Assembly: GCA_005406025.1 (NCBI GenBank)
Contig: BGZK01000284.1
Location: forward strand, 62,001 to 126,000
Length of the DNA: 64,000 bases
Reading direction: 5' to 3'
Source: Eumeta japonica
Lineage: Eukaryota; Arthropoda; Insecta; Lepidoptera; Psychidae
Shown: piece by piece, positions 1-11,280 of the stretch
How the letters are laid out: each line of letters begins with the position of its first letter
Position numbering within the stretch: the first letter of the stretch is position 1
The notes under the pieces: model-generated
What the model was told of the DNA's origin: nothing
The model's database searches: none
The model's input: the letters and a program-made list of their open reading frames with translations, nothing else
Translations under genes and position numbers: made by a program

Positions 1-2090
1 TATTGGACGTAGATTCAATTTCGAATTCTACGAAAGGGTGTTTCGGGATGGACGCTTAGCAACTGTGTAATTTTTAATGTTGTTTATCAGCAATAAGGAA
101 TAAATAAATAGGATATTTTATGTATTTAAATTCCTTAGGAGTAGTTAATTTTCATATGCAGTACAGTTTTATAATTGTTTTTTTTTGGAATATTTCGCAG
201 TTACTACTTTATTTAAGGGTTTCAAAATGATTTTTTTATAATAATTTTGAAGCTTTGATATAGGTATATGTTTTCAAAGGCTTTACGAAACTATTAGTGA
301 AGTTAGACGTTGTAAAAGTTATATGATGTGTAAAACATCCCTATTTTGAACAGAAATGTTTCAAAAATTACACGTGGTAGGATTTTGTAACTTTTAATGT
401 GTTTAAAAACTCGCAATTTAAGATGTACTTAAATTTAAAATGTCATGGACATAAAAACTTAAGACGTTTTGAAATGTTCACGGTCGATAATAAACTAAAA
501 TCTATGCACTTCGATATTTAATTCATGAAAAAAATTCATTTAAATTGATTCCGCGGAAATATCAATTTAAAAACTTGTTTAATTAAAAATAGAGCATTTA
601 GTAGATATTTAAAAAAATTCTCTAGAATACCAATTAAATATGTCTCTATCCCATTTTGACTACTTTCGTCATGTAAGTAACGATAATAATAATTAAGTTT
701 ATAACAATTAATTAATAATGTTGAAACCAAATTATAAAACTCATAAAAGATATGCATAAACAAAATAAATATTTTTTTTTCTTTTTTTGTCAATAATATC
801 TTCAACTTTTTTTAAATATAATTCCGTTTTGCATATCTTAAAAAAGTAACACACCCACTTTATAAATCGTCATTGAAGACGTTATTATTGACTTGTACGA
901 CATAAGCAACGCACCTTTAAAGGAGACACTTAATAAACAAACTTGACTTTAGCACAAAAATTTGTGAATTTAGCACAAAAAGTAATGGTTGTAGCAAAAG
1001 TTAAAGAAAGAAACCTAGCGTTAAATGGTTTAATAATTTACTTGATATAAGATTTAAAAAAAATTAGAAAAAAAAGTCGTTTCCCTATACATACATTCAT
1101 TTAAAACTATTGTTTACTACTTTCCTTTCAATACTGAAAATGTAACTTGAGACATGCACATTTCATTTTATAAACTTTTATTGTAAATAAACAATTGTTT
1201 TCATATTATATTTTGTAAATTCGATATTCGATTTTTTCATAAGATTCGATACTAGATTTCATCGATAACATGTAATAACGCGTGTCACATCACTAATGCA
1301 TTTTGAGTAAGTTCAGGAGCATCGATCATCGTCTGGTTAGTGTCGGTCCGTTGACAAACGGAAATTATTTTCTATTGTAACAATATAAAGTTTGGCGAGG
1401 TCATAACTAGATAAAGTCGATCTTTTGATAGTGTCGTAACAAAGTGTTGCAAATGTCGATATATTGGAGTTATGTACTGCGCGATGCAAATATATTTTTA
1501 TATTAAATATACGCCTAACAAGTCAAGATTTCTTTTTCATTCGGAAAGTATTTGTGATGTTGTTCAGGTAAAAAAAACTTTGGTTCTTCTAACAGAAATC
1601 ATTAGCTATGTGAAAAACATGATCTAATTTTATGTAAAAAAAATAGTATGGAAAATTAGTAACTCTCAATTTAATTTCATCACAAAACTTTTATTTATTT
1701 CAAAATTCTTTAAACTGATTAGAATTATTTGTTTTTTTGTTGGTATATCGAAGTCAATATTTTAAAAATGTTCTAAATTTTTCGAAAGTTTTGCCTTTTT
1801 TTTTAAATACAATAATTGTGTAGTGATTGTTCGTTCGTCTCGAAAAAGAAACATGAAATTAGTGCTCCGATGGCCTGTGTCGCTGAAATTTATATTTTTC
1901 TAATTTATTAAAGTCATAAAATTTATTAGTTGCTTCAAGGACTGAAGGATATCTAAAAGTCTTACCAGATTTTTGAAATCCTGTGAATTTCACATTCCAA
2001 ATTTTAATTTTAATGAAGTCGTAAACTCAGTTAACTGTGTTATCTAGATGAGCTGTAATAAGAGTTTATTCTATTCTATTCTAGAATATC
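1..2090. other. AT-rich noncoding stretch, no gene seen
   Basis: Strongly AT-rich with many A/T runs. The only sizeable frame (536-805, minus) is made of Phe, Leu, Tyr, Lys and Asn from A/T runs and is not supported as coding. A short ATTCT-type run sits near 2070-2085. I see no TE or RNA gene here. Confidence 0.6.
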
Positions 2091-2099
2091 TTAGAATAC

Positions 2100-2420
2100 A
2101 TGAACCAATGCGATATCGCTCAGATTAAAACCGATCCTTCGTTAGATAGCTCTCCGATTTGCGCGCCGTAGCTTACGCAGCGCACTGAGAAAAAATCAAC
2201 CTTTTCGCCGCCTACTGAGAGGTGATAGGTTAAAGACAAGAATAACAGGATATTTGCAAGGAGCTAAGTGGCCCCCGAAGGGAGCTTACCAAGTTTACTG
2301 CCGCCCTAAGTACCTGCGGGCGGGCTCGTTACATCGCAACCCTAAAACCGGGCAATAATTCGCGAGAACCGGAGATGTTTTGCTTAAATTTCCGCCAACC
2401 GGTCTATTTTTGTATCGAGG
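2100..2420. other. GC-richer island, possible conserved noncoding DNA
   Basis: Base composition shifts from the AT-rich surroundings to roughly balanced, with several CpGs. No open frame of note, no tRNA-like boxes and no match to the repeat families found elsewhere in the window. It could be a regulatory element or an old unrecognised repeat; only the composition change is directly visible. Confidence 0.25.
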
Positions 2421-4500
2421 AAAGGGCAATTTGCACTTTTATCGACGGCTTCGGAAAAAATTAAAGCTTTTGCCATTGTCTTGAGTAAAAAGTCTTACAA
2501 GTTGGGAATTAGATCTTTCTTATACCTTAGAGTCTGTTTGGTTGGGTAGAAATGTATATAACTAAATCTGTTGATTCAAGAACTTTTATTTCTCTAGAGC
2601 GATAATGTAACGAATGCAATACAATATTAAATTTATTAAGAGTTTTTTTTCTACGTATTAATAGTTGTTTATATTTTTATTATACATAAGCCGCAGTAAC
2701 ATATGAGCCGTTATTTTTATGAATGTTATTTGTAAATATAAATTGTGGTATAAAAAATGATGAGCGTATGACAAATAAAATAAAGTTAAAAAAAAAACTA
2801 AAAAACATGCTTTAATTATAAATCGAACTAACAAGTAAATAATAATTCTTCATATAAGAAAAAAATAATGAACGAAAAATATTTGTATTATTTTAAAAAA
2901 AGCATGGGGTGCTTTGTGCCAAATCTCTCGTACCATTTTTGGACTAATCGTACCGATCGAATATTTTGGAGAACTGATTTATCGAGCACCCCACGTTTTT
3001 TTCACAATAACACTAATATTTTTCGTTCATTATTTTATTCCTATATTAAAAAATATTTTTCACTTTTTAGTTCGACTTATTAACAAAGCGTGTTAATAAT
3101 TCGAAGTAGTTTTTTTAAACTGCATTTTATTTTCTAAATTTTTAATCTCAAACCTATATCAATAGTCTTCTTAATCTCGATTTTCGAATATCTTTCGTGT
3201 GGCAATGAATTTAAATTTATGTCTACGTAGCCTATTTAGCCTCCATTTGATCTAATGCATGACTATTACATGGAACTTTCTCTGTTAGCTTTGAGCAATC
3301 AAGTTCTTTTCGATTCTATTTAGTAACCTTCCGCGATTTAAGTCACATAAGCCTGTCCGGCAGCAAACGACCGAGAACCAGATAAATACCTAACTGCATA
3401 ATCTGCGGTACAACCTTGCATTGACTACCCGAGGTTGACGATAGCAACCTGACATTTTGAAACACACTTTGCCATTCATCCCTCGGGGCGTTCGTTTTGT
3501 ATTGGATTATATTATATTATATTGGTTTGGGTAAATTTAACTATCTGACAGATTTTAATGAAATCAGGTACGATTATAATTGATGTCATGCGTTTGCACC
3601 ACATGCTTTTTACTCCGAAAGTATATACGTTTCCGCATAGATGATAAAAGTAAATTTTCACAGATGAAAGTGATGCATTGTTAAGTCTAAATCGATAGTA
3701 ACTTATAACAAATTATAATAATCAACGAAATGTATAGAAATAACCTGATTAAGTAACATTTCTGTGAGATCAAACTTATAAAAAAAACACGTGTGCGTCT
3801 CTGGACGCCCGATAGAAATGTTAATTTAAATTATCTAAGTTGAACTATTTAATATTAAATTTTTTAAATATTAAATAGTCATCTAAATCAGATCAGGTGT
3901 TTGGTTGCGAAAACGTAACAGACAGACGGACAATGTTGCTTTTGCACTCTTAGAATTTACGTCGATGTTAATTTTTCCATAAAACGTTAGACGGAATTAT
4001 TATTTCAGGGTTATAATAGGGTTGTTAGATGCGCATACACACGCACGCGTTGATAACAATTAATAGGCTTTATTCCGACTGCCGTCAAAGTTTCACCTCC
4101 CACGATATTTCATACAGGCCCGATCCTTTAACGTTTGCCCCGGCGGAGTTAATGGCGTCATAAAAATGTAAACACGTCATTTAGTGCTGTAGTAAAGCAC
4201 ATAGAACGCCTTTGTACTAAATTGCAATTACTTCCTACCTTTAAGGGATGTTTAAGACGTTTTTATGGGGCTTTCAATCATTTGTTGAATCGTGTGTTGT
4301 AACAGAGAGAAATTGCCAGAAAAAACATCGTCATGGGCATATTTTAAGCTGATTGATATTTTCGTAGATGTTGAACAAACACTGACTTATTATTGACATA
4401 ATAATGTCTTTCAGGAAGTAACTTTAAATGGTGACTTGGTATTTTTTGGTATTGGTCAATGGTATTTATCACATCTGCGTTATTGTTCCTATCAGCGAAA
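2421..4500. other. AT-rich noncoding stretch with one small palindrome
   Basis: No supported gene. A 13-bp perfect inverted repeat (3844-3856 and 3867-3879) flanks a 10-nt loop. Short ATTAT repeats occur near 3505-3525. The frames at 2868-3096 overlap each other and are chance openings in AT-rich DNA. Confidence 0.55.
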
Positions 4501-4529
4501 TTTTTAGGCACTGCCGCATCTGTCGGTTA

Positions 4530-4680
4530 CCATGAAACCTGCGGCCGATCGACGCGAGACCGGGTGAGCTGTCAGTCTTCATCACGGCCGCGCTCAGCCA
4601 CCGCTGTGGTCGCGACACGACCACGCGCCCCGCCGCCGACGTGACGTCGCCGTCCATATAGTGGTCGATCGATATCGAAC
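4530..4680. other. Short GC-rich, CpG-rich island
   Basis: About 150 bases rich in CpG within AT-rich DNA. Frames are open on both strands (61 and 76 codons), as expected for GC-rich DNA with few stop codons, and neither resembles a known protein. It may be a regulatory island or an unspliced exon fragment; the sequence does not decide this. Confidence 0.25.
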
Positions 4681-6110
4681 AGACTTTCAGAGCTTTCACG
4701 CATTCGCCCCCAGGAACTTTACCTACAGTACTACCCCAATATTCATAAGCTTCATTTGCTTCCGGACTTAATTAGTATATATTTTTATACAAGATAAAGA
4801 GCTGTGTATCAGTTACGGATGTTAGATAATTATTTCGATTACATCGTTGTGTTAAACGTGAGTTCCTATTAGACTCGGAGAAAGTAGGTGTTCGATGTAA
4901 GTAACTCACATGATGGTATTATTTGATATCGTTATCATTGATTCGTTTTCTATACGATAAGATGTAATTTTCTATATATATAATACATTTAATCTCATGT
5001 CCATATCAATGGTTCGTATATTTTTAATTTTTCTCCCCTTTCTAAATAGTATAAATCAAAGTAGCTATGTTTTTTTTTTGTATTTGTGTGCCTCGTTTTT
5101 CAAATCGATGTATAAACTTGATACGGTCTCTACCAATACTTTGAGATTTTTTTCCCGTGATGTCTTTGTATAATAAATTTATACCAAATTAAAAGATTGG
5201 ATATAAATGTTTTTTACGCGAGACACATCAAATTAATTAGTTAAATTGTAGAATAATTCATTATATTGCAGGTAACTTTTGATTTAGATTATGTACTTTA
5301 TGCATTATATAATATGTATTACACAATACGTACAGTATTAAACTGTAATAGGTGTGTGTTAGTCAGACTTATAGAAAATTACAACAATTTTCGTCTTTTA
5401 AAGTTTAACAAAAATAATGAATTCTCTGTGAAGTTATTTTGGCCGACATAATTTATTATAGTGCGTACGGCATTGGAAACAAAAGTAGGACTGCAATCTA
5501 AAATGAGGACAGAACCATGATTACAATAATTGGTTCCGTAATCGGAACTAAAGCGAGATTGGAACCGTGATTAGATGAACTGATATGTAGCAACTGAGAA
5601 AAATACCACAGCGAACACCTTTAGTTTGTTTGAATTTTTTGCGAAAATTTCTGAATCTATCATATAATGGCGTTGACGAGATAACGGAAACGGAAGCAGC
5701 GCGAAATCTGACGAAAGAAGGCCCAAATTGCATTTCTACGTACAAAAATCGGAGCCAGGGGTAGAAGTTAGTTTTAATATAAATATTCTACTGGTTTTGA
5801 CAACCCTATGTGGGCTTAAATTCAAATATGTCGTTGTGATTTTGACGTAAGTTCGATGAACTTCTTACGTTTGCTCGGAGGGTCGCTCCAGAAAAATATT
5901 CTGACGAAAATCATGCTTTTTCGAGAGCTTTCGACCATTACACAGAAACACGTGTTTTACTCATTTCCATCTCCGTCGTAAGCTGCGCATGTGACCGCTG
6001 AAAATGAGGTTCACGCGGTCGCTGCTCAGTATGAAGTGAGCAAGTGTCGACACTACACAATGGGTTTTGATACAAAAAAAAAAACTATATATAAAATAAG
6101 ACAGTTATAC
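4681..6110. other. Noncoding stretch, no gene seen
   Basis: AT-rich with a moderately GC-richer part at 5810-6050. The stretch 5480-5580 has GATTGGAACC-like purine-rich runs that faintly resemble the hexanucleotide arrays seen at 42, 48, 52 and 60 kb, but it is too diverged to assign. Confidence 0.45.
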
Positions 6111-6111
6111 G

Positions 6112-6819
6112 CTATGGTTTAATGGTAAATATTTTCTCTAAGTTTACTTCTATTGCATAGAGGGGTAAGCAGAGTCCACAGATAGCTACAGAGTACCACA
6201 TTTGAATATGTTTGTCATTTTCCTGACATCCATCAATAGTTTCATGCGAGCTCATCGGTTTCGGGAGTTTAAAATTTGACCATTTTTGAAATGCTGTGGT
6301 ATGCAGAAGGTTTTCTAGGGCAATCTTCCAACACACGCATTCGTTTTGTAAATTTATTTTGCCAGCCTACTTTCATTCATCCATTCCAAATCACCGCAAC
6401 ATATCTTTTTCTGCTTTGGCCATTGCATCTTCTTTTATACCACAGTTTTGATATCACTATTATTATATATCCTTCGAGGACATTCTATACATATATATTA
6501 CGAAGAGATAACATCTCTACCGCATTGATTCTTTTGTAAATTTTCTTTTGTCATACCCAAAAGCGTCAAATAAAAATATCTCACGATTTATGCTATTATG
6601 AGTAATAATTCATAATAGCAAACAAGACCACATTCATTTTCCGCATTTAATCTCCTTTCAATATTTCTATCATGCTTACCAACATTATAAACAAACTGTT
6701 CAAGTATACAAGCTCTTTTACTTTTTCAATTCTCTCACCTTCTACACGTGTATCGCATTAAGTCATGCTTTTTCTTATTTCAAAGACCATAACCTCAGTC
6801 TTAATCACATTCACTTACA
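6112..6819 (-). pseudogene. LINE reverse transcriptase fragment, C-terminal part, interrupted by pogo element
   Basis: Minus-strand translation gives degenerate reverse transcriptase C-terminal sequence. Recognisable pieces are KTEVMVFE just left of the transposon, a following GERIEKVKELVYL block, INAVEMLSLR near 6500, and the DGCQ-type end near 6230. These blocks occur in that order in a non-LTR reverse transcriptase family that is common in Lepidoptera. Several in-frame stops and frameshifts show it is dead. The same family recurs at 12780-13390. Its upstream continuation lies beyond the pogo insertion at 10007-10115. I cannot assign the LINE clade with certainty. Confidence 0.7.
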
Positions 6820-6821
6820 TA

Positions 6822-6845
6822 GGGGAAACAGTATAGTTATTGGCC
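6822..6845 (+). repeat. Left terminal inverted repeat of pogo element
   Basis: 24 bp, exactly complementary to 9981-10004; pairing stops at the next base. The inner part is an inverted copy of the GGCCAATAACT motif repeated inside the element. It is immediately preceded by TA. Confidence 0.95.
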
Positions 6846-6850
6846 CCTTT

Positions 6851-7446
6851 ACGGTTATTAGCCATTTTAACTTTGTTGCCAAAAAACTAGCAACATCCTA
6901 TACAAATCGTAGATTTAAAAGCTTATTGATGGCAACACTTATATTCTCTGTCAAAAAGTTTCAACTAAATTCCGCTAGGTTGTTTGGTTCTTTTCCGATG
7001 TGTGATGTTTTGTCGGAGGAATAAACTTAGGTGAGTGAGTTAAAAAAATGTTAAGACTGCATTTATTTTTTTGTGAGATATTTTGAAATATGTACGCAGT
7101 TAGTCCGTTATTTAAACTTTATAAAATATAGCCTTTTTATGCGTTATAACCATACTGAAGGTGTAATAAAACCTATTTTCTACACAACCTCAAAATTTTG
7201 TAGTGGCCAATAACTGTCACAATTATTTGAATAACTTATAGTAATTGGCCTCCTATGCCAATAACTGTATTTATTAATAAAAAGTTAAAGTAGCGTTTTA
7301 TTAAAACTAGGTAACGTCTTCTGTTACATTGTGTAGTTTCCTCAATTTATGCAAATTTTAAATCACTATGCACAGTTAATAGCCTAGGCCTATAACTGTA
7401 ACATTCGCAAAGTTAGCCTACAGAAAAAGTAGGCCAATTACTATAA
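6851..7446. repeat. Left subterminal motif cluster of pogo element
   Basis: Copies of GGCCAATAACTGT with small changes: inverted at 6851-6863 and 7237-7250; direct at 7205-7217, 7256-7269, 7387-7400 and 7432-7446. The terminal repeat itself contains a further inverted copy. Repeated subterminal motifs in DNA transposons are usually transposase binding sites. That role is inferred here. The cluster lies just upstream of the transposase start, so it may also affect its expression. Confidence 0.8.
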
Positions 7447-7528
7447 CTTTTTTTTTACTTAATTTGGATAAATTAGCTAAAAAAATATTCGTACTTATTT
7501 AGGTATATCAGGTACAAAAGAAAAGAAA

Positions 7529-9680
7529 ATGCCGAAGATACCCGAATACACAAAAGAGGCCCTTGACGAGGCTTTAGAAAAAATAAATACAAAAGCAATG
7601 TCTTTGAGAGCAGTCGCCAAAAAATATAATATACCCAGAGCAACTTTACAGTTTAAACTAAAAAACCCTAATTCAAAATCTCGATTTGGGCCAACACCGT
7701 ATCTAACAAATGAGGAAGAAACTACCATCGCAGAGTGGTTGATTAATATGGCTCGTAAAGGGTTTCCTAGGAAGTCCGATGACGTTTTGGACACAGTTCA
7801 AAAGTTTTTTGAGTGAAAATCCACGCGTTACTCCTTTTCTTAACAACAGGCCTGGTCAGGGATGGCTCAAAGCTTTTTTAAAACGTCACCCCAGTTTAGT
7901 GCCAAGAACCAGTGAGGGGGTTACTAAAGCCAGTGCCTGCGTTTCTGAAACAGATATAAAAAAATGGTTTCTTGAAATAAAAAACTATTTGACTAGCGAA
8001 AACCTGTTAGACGTAATTCAGGATCCAAAACGTGTCTTCAATGCTGACGAGACAGGATTCCAGCTCTGTCCCTCTACTGGTCGCGTGCTTGCTGCTAAAG
8101 GAGACAAAAATATTTATGCTGTGGAACAAGGAAACTCCAAAGAAAATGTTACAGTGTTATTTACATTTTCTGCCGATGGCAGGACTTGTCCTCCTTTAAT
8201 AGTATTTCCATACAAACGATTGCCTGAAAAAAATTGCGACATCAGTGCCACCTAAATGGGGTATCGGACGAAGTGATACGGGGTGGATGACGGCAGATGT
8301 CTTTAACCAGTTCATTACTGAATTATTTGCTCCATATCTTGCTGAAAATAACATCAAAAAACCGGTTATCCTGTTTATTGATGGCCATAAAAGTCATATC
8401 ACTTTACAGCTTAGTTTGACTTGTAAAGAGCTAGGAGTTGAATTAGTAGCTCTTTACCCCAACACCACTCGAATCACTCAGCCAGCCGATGTTTCCGTAT
8501 TTGGACCGATAAAAAAAATGTACCGAAAAGCAATACGTAAATTTCAATCAGAAAACGTTGGAGAGGTGGTAACGAAGCTCAACATTGCTATTATTATAAA
8601 AGCAATTGTTGACGACTTAAAATCTCAAACAATAATAAAGGGTTTTCAGGCATGTGGTTTGTGTCCCTTTGATGAGAATGCAATAGATTACTCCAAATGT
8701 TTAGGTGCACCGAGAAGTGTTGAAGGGACAGATAGACAAACAGCAGTCTATGATGAAAATAAGATTATGTCTTTAAAAGAGTTTGAAAATATTGTAGGGC
8801 TTGCAATGATAGACAAGATGAAAAGATTGAAATCTGAAGGTGTTATGCAGAATAATTCCTCTCCTACATTATTCAAACTTTTGAGTTTTTTCATAGTGAT
8901 CTTCCACAGAAAGAGTCAACTAATATTGAAATACAAGCTGCTAATAACACAACAAATGTAAATCTCATGAGTGAAAATAGTGTGACAACAGTTAAAATTA
9001 CTATGACACCTACTAAAATTCCTCTAGATTTATGCCAACCTTCCACTTCTACTTCTGTAACCACAATGACAGAAAGTTCTCACCTTAATAAGTCAATTAG
9101 TGATTACTTACAGAATACCCCAGAAAATAAAAGGAAGTCTGTTCGAAATACAGAAAGGATTCCATTTGTGATTACTTCTGAGAATTTTAGATTAGCTATT
9201 AAAAAAAAGAGATGGAAAAGCAAGAGAAAGAGAATCAAAAAATGGAAAGAAAAAGAAAAAGAGAGGAGAAGAAAGAACATGCTCTGAAAACAAAAAAAGG
9301 TAAAGGCGTAGGAAAGAAGTCAAAAAATATTAATAAAAATAAAGAAAACATTGACATAAAGACTGAAACAGAAAATGCTAAAGAAAAAAACATTAAGACT
9401 GAAATTAAAACCGACAGTAAATTAAGGGTTTTATCAAATATTGTGATCGTTACTTGTGACGTGTGCCGACGTCTGGCTGATAAAAATAAGTCACTAGTAT
9501 GTAGTTCATGTAAAAAGTATTACCATCGTCATTGCATTCCTCAAAAACACCTAGAACATATGCCAGATGACGATGAGCTTCTGATTTTATATGCCACAAC
9601 TGTTTTTCGTTGAATGATGACTCTGATGATGATTGCGAATTTTTTGAAGATAAAATGATGATGAAGACATGTTTTAGTTA
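7529..9680 (+). pseudogene. pogo-family transposase (HTH, DD35D, PHD finger), frame broken at homopolymers
   Basis: Transposase that would bind the terminal repeats and catalyse cut-and-paste transposition into TA. The start at 7529 gives MPKIPEYTKEAL, a Psq-type helix-turn-helix over the first 55 or so residues. The catalytic triad is visible: Asp in NADETGF (8046-8048), Asp in FIDGHKSH (8380-8382) and Asp in QPADVSVF (8488-8490), 35 residues between the last two. A Lys/Glu-rich linker (about 9190-9440) leads to a C4HC3 PHD finger (9455-9603; C-X2-C, C-X2-C, H-X2-C, then CHNC). The frame changes at T6 7805-7810, A7 8227-8233, T6 8886-8891, A8 9201-9208, T4 9585-9588 and perhaps A4 9652-9655. 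No premature stops lie between these points. It is either decayed by slippage or shows sequencing error. Confidence 0.88.
9455..9603 (+). other. PHD zinc finger region at transposase C-terminus
   Basis: Translation shows CDVC, 11 residues, CSSC, 4 residues, HRHC, then, after a one-base frame change at 9585-9588, CHNC. That is the complete C4HC3 cysteine/histidine order of a PHD finger. Such domains often read histone H3 tails, so a role in targeting insertion or binding chromatin is possible but inferred. An acidic Asp/Glu-rich tail follows. Confidence 0.75.
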
Positions 9681-9746
9681 TTAATGATATAAATATAATC
9701 CTAATTTTTTTTGTTATAGTTTCAATTTATATTTTATTTTCAGTGT

Positions 9747-9804
9747 GGCCAATAACCATGTAATCTCATGGCCAATAACTGTAATGTTATGGCCAATTAC
9801 TGTG
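9747..9804 (+). repeat. Right subterminal motif cluster of pogo element
   Basis: Three direct copies of GGCCAATAACTGT-like sequence at 9747-9759, 9770-9783 and 9791-9804, about 22 bp apart, just after the transposase reading frame. A fourth copy is part of the right terminal repeat. Confidence 0.8.
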
Positions 9805-9980
9805 ATTTTAAGTTTAATATTTTCACGTTCACATTATTCTTAAAATGTTAAATAAAAGTATATGTAAGGCACCTTGTGTAGTAAAAATATTAATAAAGAA
9901 ACAAATGCCGTGAGTTTTATTTATTTTTAAACATAAATTTATTTTTAATTGATATTTTTTTATCGAGTGGTCGCTTAACT

Positions 9981-10004
9981 GGCCAATAACTATACTGTTT
10001 CCCC
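9981..10004 (-). repeat. Right terminal inverted repeat of pogo element
   Basis: Exact reverse complement of 6822-6845, followed by the second TA of the target-site duplication (10005-10006). Confidence 0.95.
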
Positions 10005-10006
10005 TA

Positions 10007-10115
10007 TCTCTTTTCTAAACAGAATCATTCATTTTAGTTACCATCAACTGCAACTCATACGCCGACGGCACAAGGATTAGTTAGTTGTCGTCGTACAGAA
10101 GGCATTTGACAAACA
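10007..10115 (-). pseudogene. LINE reverse transcriptase fragment, active-site side of the pogo insertion
   Basis: Minus-strand translation reads CLLYDDN, then ILVPSAYELQLMVTKMNDSV up to the transposon. This is the reverse transcriptase catalytic core (canonical YADD, here damaged to YDD). Removing the pogo element and one TA copy joins it in frame to the KTEVMVFE block at about 6800. In-frame stops flank the junction, so the host copy is dead; whether they pre-date the insertion cannot be told. Similarity fades above about 10115. Confidence 0.7.
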
Positions 10116-10199
10116 ACTCATTCATACATTTTTAAACCATACAGACAGCTACCCATGAATCTATGCGTTTTTCCCTTTCATCGTACCACTTTACCCTCC

Positions 10200-10335
10200 A
10201 TTAGCCCACTTCCATCTCCATATCCCATTAATACCTATGGGATGTGGCTGGGAACACATTGGTGACTCCTCTGAACTTCGCGATTGTCCATGGGCGGCGA
10301 TTCCTACCAACTTTTTGGTGGCTCGCATTTTTGTT
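10200..10335 (-). repeat. Dispersed repeat family B, fragment 1
   Basis: Read on the minus strand it has the blocks GCGAGCCACC, ATCGCCGCCCATGGACA, then AGGAGTCACCAATGTGTT. These also occur, diverged, at 32940-33030, 50650-50720 and 54360-54420. It is a lepidopteran-style interspersed repeat of unknown autonomous partner, with no coding capacity. Confidence 0.55.
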
Positions 10336-10860
10336 AGCCTCTCGATATGCTAGAAAAGTATGTCATCGGTCGATTGTAAGCTAAATGTCAAGACGGATGC
10401 AAAGGAAGGCCAAAAAGAAGATTAAATCTATTTTTTTTTGCTGATAACCAAAACCACACTTTCGAGAGTGGAAGCGATCCCAGTTATTTAAAAAAAATAG
10501 CAGAAATTTTATGTCAGCTTGAAACAGGTTGGCGAAAATGGTTAGTTGCCGATGAGGAAAATAGAGGTTTCCAAGCATGTAACCTTCCTGCAACGTCGTA
10601 TCAACAGCATACCTGAACCGATTTTTTCCCTCATCTGTAACATAAGCTTCAATACTGTTTGTTAACGTAACAACAGAGTTAATGAAATATGCAAAACGAG
10701 TTTTTATTTTTACAATAAATACACCTGAAATTCTTGAGGTCACAACATTTTATTCGTTTCTATGTACTCATAAAGAATCATGTAATGGTTATTCAATGGC
10801 TATTGATTAATTTTGGATTGATACATTGAGCTACGTTGATTTTTTTGATGTGACTTTTAG
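10336..10860. other. Noncoding stretch with one unassigned open frame
   Basis: A 120-codon frame runs on the minus strand from 10743 to 10381. Its translation resembles no family I recognise. It has no splice signals or neighbours in its favour and is probably a chance opening or TE debris. Confidence 0.3.
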
Positions 10861-10864
10861 CTTA

Positions 10865-11175
10865 CGACGCGGGAATGACGCACAAGAAACTTAAGGGTAG
10901 CCCTCGTCAGATTTCATTATATTCAATATCAATCAAACGTGTGTAATGAAAAGAGAAAAACTGTAAATAATTGTGCTGGTTATTTCCATGGATATTTGTT
11001 CTGTAAACATACGAAAATGGTATAATGCTCGGTTTCACCAAGTATAATAAAGAATTAAAATTTAGATATTTGACCCTCGTCAACAGAAAAATTTAAATGA
11101 ATTCCTAGTATTATTTAATCGACTAACATGCAAATACAGTTTATTTATATGTCTAGTGTTAACGAAGTTACGCCC
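10865..11175 (-). mobile_element. Degenerate 3' end of the 20.5-kb LINE family
   Basis: It shares CAAGAAACTTAAGGGTAG, ATGGATATTTGT and TCGACTAACATG blocks, in the same order and spacing, with the 3' part of the element at 20521-24110. It is a 5'-truncated, diverged copy in minus orientation with small deletions. Confidence 0.7.
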
Positions 11176-11280
11176 AAAACCGTTTTTCAAGGACGCATTT
11201 TAATTTATCTCTTGCATACATAGGATTTTCGTATACGAACTGTTTTTCTGTTTGCACATACACACAAACAAACAAGCTAG

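Larger units (their letters stand above)
6822..10004 (+). mobile_element. pogo/Tigger-type DNA transposon with PHD-finger transposase
   Basis: The element is 3183 bp, bounded by perfect 24-bp terminal inverted repeats (6822-6845 and 9981-10004) that begin GGGGAAACAG. It is flanked by a TA duplication (6820-6821 and 10005-10006), the signature of the Tc1/mariner/pogo superfamily. Between the ends lie a transposase gene (7529 to about 9680) and eleven copies of a GGCCAATAACTGT-like motif crowded at both ends. It sits inside an older LINE reverse transcriptase fragment whose frame becomes continuous when the element and one TA are removed. Perfect terminal repeats and a largely readable transposase suggest recent insertion. 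The coding frame as given is interrupted by about six homopolymer indels. Confidence 0.93.

Noticed and set aside
7495..7794. 99-codon minus-strand frame
   Set aside because: Antisense shadow of the transposase HTH region.
10381..10743. 120-codon minus-strand frame
   Set aside because: No recognisable domain, no splice or promoter context, AT-rich composition; more likely chance or old TE debris.
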